A DNA stretch of 64,000 nt from Sva-07 sp041685755 (lineage in GTDB: Bacteria; Actinomycetota; Acidimicrobiia; Acidimicrobiales; Ilumatobacteraceae), in contig JAWLFC010000003.1 in the NCBI GenBank assembly GCA_041685755.1, positions 7,977-71,976 on the forward strand, read 5' to 3'. The position numbers and the translations under genes were made by a program. Positions 50,804 through 58,831 of the stretch are shown in pieces. The first letter of the stretch is position 1. Each line of letters opens with the position of its first letter. The notes below the pieces were generated by a model. The model was not told the origin of the DNA, searched no databases, and worked only from the letters and a program-made list of their open reading frames with translations.

Positions 50804-51652
50804 ATGTCCTCAGCATCTGCCACGCGCTCGACGACCACTCCGACGACCACTGCGCCGGGCCGTCGACACCGCGTCGACCGACGGGCACTGTTGACCGCGC
50901 AGGACGAGCGCACGCTCTCCAAGGCGATCGAGGCGGGGCGTGACGCCGCCCAGCGCATCGCCGACGGCGCCGCCCGTCACGGCGATGACGAACTGGTCGT
51001 CGCCGCCGAGGCGGCCCGCCATCACTTCATCGAGGCCAACATCCGGCTGGTGCAGAGCATCGCCAACAAGTTCAGCGTCCCCGCCCACCTCGACCGCGAG
51101 GACATCGTCCAGGACGGCATGATCGGGCTCGACAAGGCCGTCGAGAAGTTCGACTGGCGCCGCGGCTACAAGTTCTCCACCTACGCCACGTGGTGGATCC
51201 GTCAGTCGATCCAGCGCGGGCTCGAGGCGTCGGCCACGACGATCCGCATCCCGGGCCATCGCAGCCGCGAGCTCCGGACCGCGGCGGCTGCCAACCCGGG
51301 GCGCCTCCCCGACGAACTGGCAATGGTCGACATGTTGACCCAGCTCGAATCGATGGACCGGCCGCTGGGTGACGGCCACGACACGCTCGGCACGATGGTC
51401 GCGAGCGACGACGACGGGCCCGACGAGGTCGCCGAGCGCAACGTGCAACGCGAGAAGATCGACGCCCTGCTCGAGCACCTCGATGCCACCAGCCAGTATG
51501 CAGTCGCCGCCCGGTTCGGGCTCCGCGGTCACGAGCCGGTCACGTTCGCGGTCATCGCCGAAGAACTCGGCGTCACCCCGCAGGCGGTGCGGCGGCGCGT
51601 CGAACGGGCGATCGCCAAGCTGCGCTCGCACGCCGAGCCCATCGCCGCCTGA
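50804..51652 (+). CDS. RNA polymerase sigma-70-family factor (group 2-like)
   Basis: 282 residues. Region 2 is complete: HFIEANIRLVQSIANKFSVP, LDREDIVQDGMIGLDKAVEK, FDWRRGYKFSTYATWWIRQS (-10 recognition and melting). Region 4.2 is TFAVIAEELGVTPQAVRRRV followed by ERAIAKLRSHA. Region 1.1 is missing and region 3 is short, so it is an alternative rather than housekeeping sigma. Targets unknown. Its leaderless promoter has near-consensus boxes. It is 14 bp upstream of a HAD gene (likely co-transcribed) and divergent from the Mrp operon. Confidence 0.92.
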   Translation: MSSASATRSTTTPTTTAPGRRHRVDRRALLTAQDERTLSKAIEAGRDAAQRIADGAARHGDDELVVAAEAARHHFIEANIRLVQSIANKFSVPAHLDREDIVQDGMIGLDKAVEKFDWRRGYKFSTYATWWIRQSIQRGLEASATTIRIPGHRSRELRTAAAANPGRLPDELAMVDMLTQLESMDRPLGDGHDTLGTMVASDDDGPDEVAERNVQREKIDALLEHLDATSQYAVAARFGLRGHEPVTFAVIAEELGVTPQAVRRRVERAIAKLRSHAEPIAA

Positions 51653-51666
51653 GCGTCGACGGTCCC

Positions 51667-52233
51667 GTGACCGAGGCGCCGCCCGCCGACCTCGTTGCCG
51701 CCCACGACGTGGTGGCACTCGACGTGCACGGCGTGGTGTTCAACAACCCGCTGCCGTGGTTCCTCGCCGAGCTGGGCGCGCGATCCGAACTCGGCAGCAA
51801 CCGGTTCAAGCGGGTGTGGCGGTCGACCTGGCGCGTGCCGTTCTGGGAGGGGCGCATCAGCGAATCGGAGATGTGGGAGGGGATCGCGCCGGGACTCGAC
51901 CCGGCGTACCTGCGCGCCGACCTGGAACGGCGCTACCGGCCGGGCCCGTGGTTCGACTTCGTCGTCGCCCACGACGGACCGGTGTGGCTGCTGTCGAACC
52001 ACCGCACCGACTGGCTGCTGCCGCGCCTCGAACGCTTCGGACTCACCGACCGTTTCGAACGGGTACTGGTGTCGGACGCGCTCGGCGTCGCCAAACCGTC
52101 ACCCGGAGCGTTCGCGCCGCTCGTCGAGAAGGGGTCGGTGGTGTTCTTCGACGACTCGCAACGCAACGTCGATGCCGCTCGGGCAGAGGGCCTCGCCGCC
52201 GAGCGCGTCGCACCGTCACCACGCCCGGGGTGA
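51667..52233 (+). CDS. HAD-like hydrolase with altered motif I
   Basis: 188 residues. Motif I reads VALDVHGVVF: the nucleophile Asp (about 19) is present but the second Asp of DxD is His (about 21). Motif II is WLLSNHRTDW, motif III Lys in GVAKPSPGAF, motif IV VVFFDDSQRNVDAA. The layout resembles small HAD proteins of the epoxide-hydrolase-N/YihX group. Lack of the general acid Asp suggests altered or weak phosphatase activity. GTG 51667 is the start. It lies directly behind the sigma-factor gene. Confidence 0.78.
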   Translation: MTEAPPADLVAAHDVVALDVHGVVFNNPLPWFLAELGARSELGSNRFKRVWRSTWRVPFWEGRISESEMWEGIAPGLDPAYLRADLERRYRPGPWFDFVVAHDGPVWLLSNHRTDWLLPRLERFGLTDRFERVLVSDALGVAKPSPGAFAPLVEKGSVVFFDDSQRNVDAARAEGLAAERVAPSPRPG

Positions 52234-52235
52234 GT

Positions 52236-53189
52236 TCAGCGGGGGTCGACCTCGTTGCGCAACGGCTCGCCGTTGACGAACCGGGCGAGGTTGTCGAGGA
52301 AGATCTCGGCGACGCGGCCGTCGGTGCCGTCGCTCGAACCCGAGTTGTGGGGGCTGATGATCACGTTCGGGAGATCCCACAGCGGATCGTCCGCCGGCAG
52401 TGGCTCGGGGTCGAACACGTCGAGGCCGGCACCACCGAGGCGGCCGGACACGAGCGCGTCGGTGAGCGCGGCCTGATCGACGAGTTCACCGCGCCCGACG
52501 TTGACGAACACGGCGTGATCCGCCATCGCGTCGATCACCTCGGCGTTCACGATCCCGCGCGTCTCGGGCGCCAGCGGGAGCGCGACGACGACGGCGTCGG
52601 CATCTGCGACCGCATCGGCGAGCTCCGCCAGCGGACGCACCGGGCACGGCTCGTCACCCCGCGCCGCCCGCCGCACGACGACCGGCTCCATCCGCAACGC
52701 CGTCGCCAGACGGACGACCTCCTGGCCGATCGGTCCGTAGCCGACGACGACGATGCGCTGGCCGTCGAGTTCACGGAACGGCGCCGGTGCCCACTCGTGC
52801 GCCGCCTGTGACCGCAGCCAGCCGGGGAGATCACGGCTGAGCGCGAGGAGGTACAACATGACCGTGCCGGCGATCGGTGGAGCGCTCGCCCCCGACGAGT
52901 TCGTCAGCCGGGCGCCTCGTTCGAGAAACGTGGAGAACACCGGGCTGTCGACGCCCGCCGACATCGAATGGAACCACCGCAGGTTCGTCGTGGCCAGTGC
53001 GACCGTGAAGAACGCCCCTGCCCGATCGGGCCACGCGTCGTTGGAGAAGAAGGCGATCGTGATGCGCTCGATGTCGGCGGGGCTGACCTCCTCCCCGGGA
53101 CGCAGCGCGATCACCTCGAGATCGGGAGCGATCGAGCGGATCCGGTCGCCGTAGGCGTCGAGCACCGTGTCGGTGCAGAACAGCGCCAC
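52236..53189 (-). CDS. D-isomer-specific 2-hydroxyacid dehydrogenase
   Basis: 317 residues. The NAD-binding turn is VVVGYGPIGQEVVRLATAL, and the catalytic set is Arg in NVGRGELVDQAAL, Glu in DVFDPEPLPADDP and His in IISPHNSGSS. It should reduce a 2-oxo acid to a D-2-hydroxy acid or the reverse, with NAD(P)H; the exact substrate is not visible. GTG 53189 begins two bases after the stop of the HemL-like aminotransferase, so the two form one operon. The frame is open upstream inside that gene. Confidence 0.88.
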   Translation of the reverse strand: MALFCTDTVLDAYGDRIRSIAPDLEVIALRPGEEVSPADIERITIAFFSNDAWPDRAGAFFTVALATTNLRWFHSMSAGVDSPVFSTFLERGARLTNSSGASAPPIAGTVMLYLLALSRDLPGWLRSQAAHEWAPAPFRELDGQRIVVVGYGPIGQEVVRLATALRMEPVVVRRAARGDEPCPVRPLAELADAVADADAVVVALPLAPETRGIVNAEVIDAMADHAVFVNVGRGELVDQAALTDALVSGRLGGAGLDVFDPEPLPADDPLWDLPNVIISPHNSGSSDGTDGRVAEIFLDNLARFVNGEPLRNEVDPR

Positions 53190-53191
53190 GC

Positions 53192-54565
53192 TCAGGCGGT
53201 GAGTTCGTCGACGAACTCGGCGAAGACGTCGGCGTACCGCATCGCGTCGGCCTCGGAGTGCATGACCGAGATCAGCCACTGCTCGTCGAGGCCGGGCGGC
53301 AGCAGGATTCCGCGGTTGATGCCGTGCATCCACTGGGCGAACGCGAGGTCGAAGTCGGTCGCCTTGTAATCGCGGTAGTTGCGCACCGGATCCTCCGACC
53401 AGGTGATGCAGCCCTTGGCGCCGAACTCGACGGTGTGAGCCGGGATGCCGGCGTCGTCGATGATGCGCTGACAGGCCTCGACCAGACGATGGTTGAGCGC
53501 GATCGCCGCATCGATCGTCTCGCGGGTGCAGGCCTCGGTCAACGTGGCCTTCGCCGCTGCCATCACCAACGGATTGCCGTTGTAGGTACCGAGGTGGAGC
53601 ACCTCACCGGTGGTGATCAGGTCCATGTACTCGGCCTTGCCGCCGAACGCTCCGACGGGGAATCCGCCGCCGATCGACTTGGCGAGCGTGACGAGGTCGG
53701 GCTCGACACCGAGCTTCTTGGTGGCGCCGCCGAACCCGGCGGTCAGGCCGGTCTTGACCTCGTCGAAGATCAAGAGGGTGCCGAAGCGGGTGCAGATCTC
53801 GCGGACCGCCTCGAGGTAGCCGGGCTCGGGCAGGCAGATGCCGATGTTCTCCATCACCGGCTCGACGATGAACGCCGCGACCTCGCCGCTCGCCAGGGCT
53901 CGTTCCAGCGCCGGCGCGTCGTTGAACGGGATCACGATGACGTCGTCGATCGTGCCCTGGGTGATGCCACCCGACTGGGGGATCGAGTGCGGCGCGTCGG
54001 CGGGGCCGGCATCGGCGAGCGCCGGCTTGTTGGAGATCATGACCTCGTCGTGGTGGCCGTGGTAGCCGCCTTCGACCTTCACCAGCTTGTCGCGCTTGGT
54101 GACGCCGCGGGCGAGGCGGATGGCGTCCATCGTGGCCTCGGTACCGGAGTTCGTGGGGCGCCACATCGGGAAGCCGTAGCGCTCCCCGAGGAGCTCGGCG
54201 ACGTCGGCGTCGAGTTCGCACGGCGTGACGTAGAGGGTTCCCTCGCCGAGCTGCGCCTCGACGGCGCGGCGGACCGCGGGGTGCATGTGGCCGGCGAACA
54301 GTGCGCCGAAGCCCATGTCGTAGTCGATGTACTCGTTGCCGTCGACGTCGACCATGCGCGAGCCCGACGAGTGACGCACGACGATCGGATGCGGGTCGTA
54401 CGCCTGGAAGCTCGACGGCACGCCGGCGGGCAGGACCCTGCGGGCCCGCTCGGTGGCGGCCTGCGATCCCGTGGTTCGTTCTGCGTAGATCGCCAGCTCG
54501 CGCTCGGTGATCTCCTTCGCCCTGGCGACGAGCTCGGACGTCGCGGTCGAGTCGGTCACGGACAT
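53192..54565 (-). CDS. Class III aminotransferase, glutamate-1-semialdehyde aminomutase-like
   Basis: 457 residues. VRHSSGSRMVDVDGNEYIDY, RPTNSGTEATMDAIRLAR, KVEGGYHGHHDEVMI, LLIFDEVKTGLTAGFGG and VTLAKSIGGGFPVGAFGGKA with PLP Lys about 296 are those of the HemL clade. It is somewhat longer than heme-pathway HemL (about 430) and its partner is a 2-hydroxyacid dehydrogenase, not a tetrapyrrole gene. A related aminotransferase or aminomutase of another pathway is therefore as likely as HemL. The Gly-Gly-Tyr-His-Gly-His segment is intact. Confidence 0.85.
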   Translation of the reverse strand: MSVTDSTATSELVARAKEITERELAIYAERTTGSQAATERARRVLPAGVPSSFQAYDPHPIVVRHSSGSRMVDVDGNEYIDYDMGFGALFAGHMHPAVRRAVEAQLGEGTLYVTPCELDADVAELLGERYGFPMWRPTNSGTEATMDAIRLARGVTKRDKLVKVEGGYHGHHDEVMISNKPALADAGPADAPHSIPQSGGITQGTIDDVIVIPFNDAPALERALASGEVAAFIVEPVMENIGICLPEPGYLEAVREICTRFGTLLIFDEVKTGLTAGFGGATKKLGVEPDLVTLAKSIGGGFPVGAFGGKAEYMDLITTGEVLHLGTYNGNPLVMAAAKATLTEACTRETIDAAIALNHRLVEACQRIIDDAGIPAHTVEFGAKGCITWSEDPVRNYRDYKATDFDLAFAQWMHGINRGILLPPGLDEQWLISVMHSEADAMRYADVFAEFVDELTA

Positions 54566-54721
54566 GAGATATCTGCTCCTGTTGTCGTACCCGACGCGGT
54601 GCCGGGCCGCCGCCCAGCGTACGCGCTCGGTCCGCCGAGCGCGACGGCCGCAGCGGCTTCGTCGCTCGGATCGGCGGGCGGTCACAATGGGTGCGTCCGC
54701 ACCGCCGTCAGGAGACACCGA

Positions 54722-55867
54722 ATGAAGACCGCCGCCACCGAGATGTTGGGGATCGAGTTCCCGATCTTCGCCTTCAGCCACTGCCGCGACGTCGTCGCCG
54801 CGGTCTCGAAGGCGGGCGGGCTCGGCGTGCTCGGCGCCGTCGCCCACTCCCCCGAGCAACTCGAGATCGACCTCGCGTGGATCGAGGACGAGATCGGAGA
54901 CCGTCCGTACGGTGTCGACCTGATCGTGCCGGCGAAGTACGCCGGCGACGAGGGCGGTGGCTACAGCCTCGACGACATCAGGGCGCTGATCCCCGACACG
55001 CACCGAGAGTTCGTCGACGACATCCTTCGTCGCTACGACGTCCCCGAGTTCCCGCCCGACGAGGAGCGCGCCAGCGGCCGTTCGACCGGTGGTCACGGCG
55101 GTGTCGCCCCGTTCAGCGCGGCCGCAGCCGGTCCACAGCTGGAGATCTCGCTCGCCCACAAGGCCGCGTTCGTCGCGAACGCGCTCGGCCCGCCGCCGCA
55201 GTTCCTGATCGACCGCGTCAAGGAGGAGGGTCGCCTCGTCGGTGCGCTGGCGGGTCGTGCGGTCCATGCCGAGCGCCATCAGGCGGCCGGTGTCGACATC
55301 ATCATCGCCCAGGGATCCGAGGCCGGCGGGCACACCGGCGAGATCGGCTCGATGGTGCTGATCCCCGAGATCGTCGACGCCGTCGACATCCCGGTGCTCG
55401 GTGCCGGCGGCATCGGCCGCGGCCGCCAGATGGCCGCGGCGATGGCACTCGGCGCGCAGGGTGTGTGGTGCGGGTCGGTGTGGTTGACCACCGACGAGGC
55501 CGAGACGCACCCGGTCGTGAAGCAGAAGTTCCTCGCGGCGACGTCGGCCGACACGATCCGTTCGCGGTCGCTCACCGGCAAGCACGCCCGGATGCTGAAG
55601 ACGGCCTGGACCGAGGAGTGGGATCGACCCGACACACCCGACCCGCTGGGCATGCCGTTGCAGCCGATCCTCACCAACGAGGCGCAGGCCCGCATCAACC
55701 GGGCCGCCCACACCCACGGATCCGGGGCCGAGAAGCTGGCGAACTACTTCGTCGGCCAGATCGTCGGCACGATGAACCAGCCGAAGTCGGCGGGGCAGGT
55801 CGTGATGGAGATGGTGGAGGAGTTCATCGACACCGTCGAGTCGCTGGCGAAGCAACTCGAGTACTGA
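54722..55867 (+). CDS. Nitronate monooxygenase / 2-nitropropane dioxygenase-family flavoprotein
   Basis: 381 residues, FMN TIM barrel. IEFPIFAFSHCRDVVAAVSK opens the fold, and GVDIIIAQGSEAGGHTGEIG plus VLGAGGIGRGRQMAAAMALG are the FMN phosphate-binding strands; AQGxEAGGH is the NMO catalytic region with His. An insertion at about 80-140 (GGGYSLDDIRAL, ASGRSTGGHGG) is longer than in class I NMO. Members act on nitronates or as enoyl reductases. AGGAGA lies 6-11 nt before ATG 54722. Confidence 0.87.
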   Translation: MKTAATEMLGIEFPIFAFSHCRDVVAAVSKAGGLGVLGAVAHSPEQLEIDLAWIEDEIGDRPYGVDLIVPAKYAGDEGGGYSLDDIRALIPDTHREFVDDILRRYDVPEFPPDEERASGRSTGGHGGVAPFSAAAAGPQLEISLAHKAAFVANALGPPPQFLIDRVKEEGRLVGALAGRAVHAERHQAAGVDIIIAQGSEAGGHTGEIGSMVLIPEIVDAVDIPVLGAGGIGRGRQMAAAMALGAQGVWCGSVWLTTDEAETHPVVKQKFLAATSADTIRSRSLTGKHARMLKTAWTEEWDRPDTPDPLGMPLQPILTNEAQARINRAAHTHGSGAEKLANYFVGQIVGTMNQPKSAGQVVMEMVEEFIDTVESLAKQLEY

Positions 55868-55884
55868 CCCACTGCGGAAAACCC

Positions 55885-55936
55885 CGTTTGTGGCGCGTTC
55901 TGGCTGGACCGGACCAACGACGACGCGCCGCAAACG
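55885..55936 (+). repeat. REP-like hairpin family 2, copy 1
   Basis: A 52-nt imperfect inverted repeat: CGTTTGTGGCGCGT at the left and ACGCGCCGCAAACG at the right, between the convergent NMO and SDR genes. A second 52-nt relative lies at 57046-57097. Position here would suit a bidirectional terminator. Confidence 0.8.
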
Positions 55937-55954
55937 TGGTGGGACCGGCTGACG

Positions 55955-56716
55955 TCACTTCGGGGCGAACCGGGTGCCGGCGTCGAGGCGGATCGTGTCG
56001 CCGTTGAGCATCGGGTTCTCGATGATCGCGATCGCCAACCGGGCGTACTCGTCGGGCCGGCCGAGCCGCTTCGGGAACGCGGCGTCCTTGGTGAGGTCGG
56101 CGGCACGGTCCTCGGTCACGCCGGCGGTCAGGCCGGTGGCGAAGAGGCTCGGGGCGATCGTGTTGACACGGATGCCCAACGAGCCGAGGTCACGGGCCAT
56201 CGTGAGGGTCATCCCGGCGATCCCGGCCTTGGCCGCGGTGTAGGCGACCTGGCCGATCTGGCCCTCGAACGCGGCGATCGACGACGTGTTGATCAGCACG
56301 CCCCGCTCGCCGTCGTCGTCGGGTTCGCCGTCGGCCATGTGCGCCGCACAGAGGCGGTTGGTGTTGAACGTGCCGATCAGATTGAGGTCGATCACGGCGC
56401 GGAAGTCGTCGAGGTCGAACGGTCCACTGCGACCCAGGGTGCGTCCGGCCTTGCCGCCACCGGCGGTGTTGACGGCGACGTGCAGGCCGCCGAGCGCGTC
56501 GACGGCTTCGTCGATCACGACGGCGATCCCCTCGAAGTCGAGCACGTCGGTCGGGTGCCACGTGCCGCCGAGCTGCTCGGCGACCTCGGCTCCGGCCGAC
56601 TGCTCGCGGTCGAGGATCGCCACCGATCCACCGCCCGCCACGATGCGCTCGGCCGTCGCCCGGGCGAACCCCGACGCGCCGCCGATGACGATTGCCTTCA
56701 GTCCCTCGATCTCCAT
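55955..56716 (-). CDS. Short-chain dehydrogenase (3-hydroxyacyl-CoA dehydrogenase type II-like)
   Basis: 253 residues. The cofactor turn is IVIGGASGFARATAERIV, NAG-like motif VNTAGGGK, catalytic Ser in LINTSSIAAFEGQIGQ, and YTAAKAG (Tyr/Lys). The insert around GKAGRTLGRSGPFDLDDF and the C-terminal MLNGDTIRLDAGTRFAPK match HSD17B10-type 3-hydroxyacyl-CoA dehydrogenases. It probably uses NAD in fatty-acid or branched-chain breakdown. ATG 56716 has GAGGGGA 9-14 nt upstream; ATG 56755 is less likely. Confidence 0.9.
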   Translation of the reverse strand: MEIEGLKAIVIGGASGFARATAERIVAGGGSVAILDREQSAGAEVAEQLGGTWHPTDVLDFEGIAVVIDEAVDALGGLHVAVNTAGGGKAGRTLGRSGPFDLDDFRAVIDLNLIGTFNTNRLCAAHMADGEPDDDGERGVLINTSSIAAFEGQIGQVAYTAAKAGIAGMTLTMARDLGSLGIRVNTIAPSLFATGLTAGVTEDRAADLTKDAAFPKRLGRPDEYARLAIAIIENPMLNGDTIRLDAGTRFAPK

Positions 56717-56755
56717 GTCACGGTCCCCTCGTTCGGTGTCGTCGGCCACATCCAA

Positions 56756-56992
56756 TCAGGGCACGGTCGTGGCGTTCGAACGCGGAGCTCCACGACCAGA
56801 CGCGACCTGCCCGTCCGGACCCGACCCCGACGGGCAGGAGCCCGTGAAGTGGAGGTGAGCGGTCGTCGCCGGGGCGGGTTCGCAGATGGCTTCACGGCCG
56901 GAATCCCAGTTGTTGATCTCCACGACCGTGCCGCCCGCGCCCCAGACATCGCCGACCTCCGGGAGATCAGGGAGATCGGCGGCGAGCCTCAC
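56756..56992 (-). CDS. Possible small protein, unrecognised
   Basis: A 78-codon frame from GTG 56992 with an upstream stop two codons before. The first half (RLAADLPDLPEVGDVWGAGG, TVVEINNWDSGREAICEPAP) looks protein-like. The second half is encoded by a copy of the 26-nt dispersed repeat (SGSGPDGQ) and low-complexity DNA. No Shine-Dalgarno certainty and no family. If it is not a gene, 56717-57165 is a 449-bp intergenic region holding two hairpin repeats. Confidence 0.3.
   Translation of the reverse strand: MRLAADLPDLPEVGDVWGAGGTVVEINNWDSGREAICEPAPATTAHLHFTGSCPSGSGPDGQVASGRGAPRSNATTVP
56806..56837 (-). repeat. Inverted copy of the 30451-30512 repeat
   Basis: Positions 56806-56831 are the exact reverse complement of 26 nt of the tandem unit near 30.45 kb. 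CCTGCCCGTC (56806-56815) and GACGGGCAGG (56828-56837) form a perfect 10-bp stem with a 12-nt loop. Confidence 0.85.
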
Positions 56993-57045
56993 CCATCACC
57001 GTCATCATCGTTCGCCGTCCCCGAATTCCGACACCCCCGCATCGG

Positions 57046-57097
57046 CGTTTGTGGTGCACTCCGGTTGACCCACCCCAACCAGAACTCACCACAAACG
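57046..57097 (+). repeat. REP-like hairpin family 2, copy 2
   Basis: CGTTTGTGGTG (57046-57056) and CACCACAAACG (57087-57097) are perfect 11-bp complements; total 52 nt as in copy 1. It lies 69 bp before the GTG of the flavoprotein gene, between divergent transcription units. Confidence 0.85.
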
Positions 57098-57165
57098 GGG
57101 AGGGGAGGCCGGGGTCACAGGGCTCGACCGTGCTTTTCGGTCGATCTTCCGGCAGCGTTGACGGC

Positions 57166-58392
57166 GTGAGTTCCGAACGAGTCGACATCGCCGTCATCGG
57201 TGGCGGTCCCGCTGGTGCGGCGGCAGCGATCCAGGCCGCGCGATCGGGCGCCGAGGTCGTCGTGTTCGAGAAGGGCGCACACGGCCGCGACAAGGTCTGC
57301 GGCGACGGACTGACGCCGCGAGCGATCGGCGCACTGAACGAACTGAAGATCCCACTCGACGATGCCCACCACATCCGCGGACTGCGGATGATCGCCGGCA
57401 AGCAGGTCCGCGAACTCGACTGGCCGACCACCGACCGCTTCCCGAACCACGGCGCGGTGTGGCCCCGCCGGCGGCTCGATGCGGCGCTGATCGACGCCGC
57501 CGTCGACGCCGGCGCCGACGTCCGCTTCGACACGGAGGCGACACCGATCCTCGACGACGACGGTCGCGTCACGGGTGTCGAGGCCGACGGCCATCGCGTC
57601 GAGGCCGGCCTGACGATCGTCGCCGCCGGCGCACAGGGTCGGGTGGCGCGGATGTTGGGCGCCGACCGCGTCCCCGACGAGCCGTTCGGCCTCGCCATCC
57701 GCACCTACGCCGCCACCCCTCGCCACACCGACGCCCACCTCGAGGCCTGCCTGTCGCTGAAGGACGACCACGGCGTCGCGATCCCCGGGTACGGCTGGAT
57801 GTTCCCCGCCGGAGACGGCACGGTCAACATCGGCGTCGGCGCGCTCTCGACGATGAAGGGCTTCAAGAAGCTCAACCTCAACACGCTGCTCGAGTCGTAC
57901 CGCCACCTCGTCCAGGACTCGTGGGACCTCGGACCGAACCTCGAGCGCCCCCGCGCCTGGCGACTGCCGATGTCGACCCAGCGTCGTCACGGTCCCGGCT
58001 GGGTCGCGATCGGCGATGCCGCCGGCTTCGTCAACCCGATGAACGGCGAGGGCATCGACTACGGCCTCGAGTCCGGCATGCTCGCCGCCGACCTGTTCCT
58101 CGACGACCCCGCGACCGCGCCCGAGCGCTACGACCACCTCGTCGGCGAACGCTTCGACGCGTTCCTGCGAACCGGACGACGCTTCTCGTTCCTGATCGGG
58201 CACCCCTGGATCCTCAAGCCGGGCCTGCGGCTGTCGGTCAGCACCGACGCGATCGCCAACATCACCCTCGCCGTGATGGGCAACCTCGTCGACAACACCA
58301 CCCCGGGCGCTGCCGGACGCGTGATGACGCTCGCCGACAGGGCCCTCGGCCTCGCCGATCCCGTCCTGCGCAAGACCCGCGCCGCCGCCTGA
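57166..58392 (+). CDS. FAD-dependent oxidoreductase, geranylgeranyl-reductase family
   Basis: 408 residues. VDIAVIGGGPAGAAAAIQAA is the dinucleotide fold, VFEKGAHGRDKVCGDGLTPR the conserved GGR-family segment, GWMFPAGDGTVNIGVGALS and IGDAAGFVNPMNGEGIDYGL the FAD-binding and active-site blocks. The family reduces isoprenoid chains (menaquinone, chlorophyll phytyl or archaeal lipid) or acts as a general FAD monooxygenase. In actinobacteria one member (MenJ) reduces menaquinone side chains; that role is possible. GTG 57166 is chosen to fit the N-terminal Rossmann strand. Confidence 0.88.
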   Translation: MSSERVDIAVIGGGPAGAAAAIQAARSGAEVVVFEKGAHGRDKVCGDGLTPRAIGALNELKIPLDDAHHIRGLRMIAGKQVRELDWPTTDRFPNHGAVWPRRRLDAALIDAAVDAGADVRFDTEATPILDDDGRVTGVEADGHRVEAGLTIVAAGAQGRVARMLGADRVPDEPFGLAIRTYAATPRHTDAHLEACLSLKDDHGVAIPGYGWMFPAGDGTVNIGVGALSTMKGFKKLNLNTLLESYRHLVQDSWDLGPNLERPRAWRLPMSTQRRHGPGWVAIGDAAGFVNPMNGEGIDYGLESGMLAADLFLDDPATAPERYDHLVGERFDAFLRTGRRFSFLIGHPWILKPGLRLSVSTDAIANITLAVMGNLVDNTTPGAAGRVMTLADRALGLADPVLRKTRAAA

Positions 58393-58438
58393 GGCCCCGG
58401 CGGTCGGGTGGGGTCGGCCGACGCGCGAAACTCTGGGA

Positions 58439-58798
58439 ATGAGTCTGCACGTCGCCGCTGTCACACTCGACTGCTCGAACGCCCTGACCCTGGCCGAGTT
58501 CTGGTCATCCGTCGTCGGTCGACCCGTCGACCACGAGGGCGACATGGCGGCGAGCGAGTTCTTCGCCCGCATCCCCGGCGGGGGCGCCGAACCGATGTTG
58601 ATGTTCATCCAGGTCCCCGAGGGCAAGACCGTCAAGAACCGGATGCATCTCGACTTCGGCGCGTCGGACCGGGCCACCGAGGTGGAGCGCCTGGTCGGAC
58701 TCGGTGCGACGGTGATCCACGAGAAGCACGAGTTCGGCGTTGCGTGGACGACGCTCGCCGATCCCGAGGGCAACGAGTTCTGCGTCGCCAGCCACTGA
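58439..58798 (+). CDS. VOC-family (glyoxalase/bleomycin-resistance-like) protein
   Basis: 119 residues, two betaalphabetabetabeta modules. LTLAEFWSSVVGRPVDHEGD and NRMHLDFGASDRATEVERLV then WTTLADPEGNEFCVASH fit the actinobacterial VOC/DUF-type subgroup with DPEGNEFCV at the end. Metal ligand candidates are His of RMHLDF and Glu of NEFCV. Substrate unknown. It starts 46 bp after the flavoprotein gene and may be co-transcribed. Confidence 0.85.
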   Translation: MSLHVAAVTLDCSNALTLAEFWSSVVGRPVDHEGDMAASEFFARIPGGGAEPMLMFIQVPEGKTVKNRMHLDFGASDRATEVERLVGLGATVIHEKHEFGVAWTTLADPEGNEFCVASH

Positions 58799-58831
58799 GC
58801 CCGACATCGGGTCGTCTTCGGTCAGACCCCC

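Noticed and set aside
57049..57165. N-terminal extension of the geranylgeranyl-reductase-like protein
   Set aside because: It would be encoded by hairpin repeat family 2 and gives no structural element; the Rossmann strand starts right after GTG 57166.
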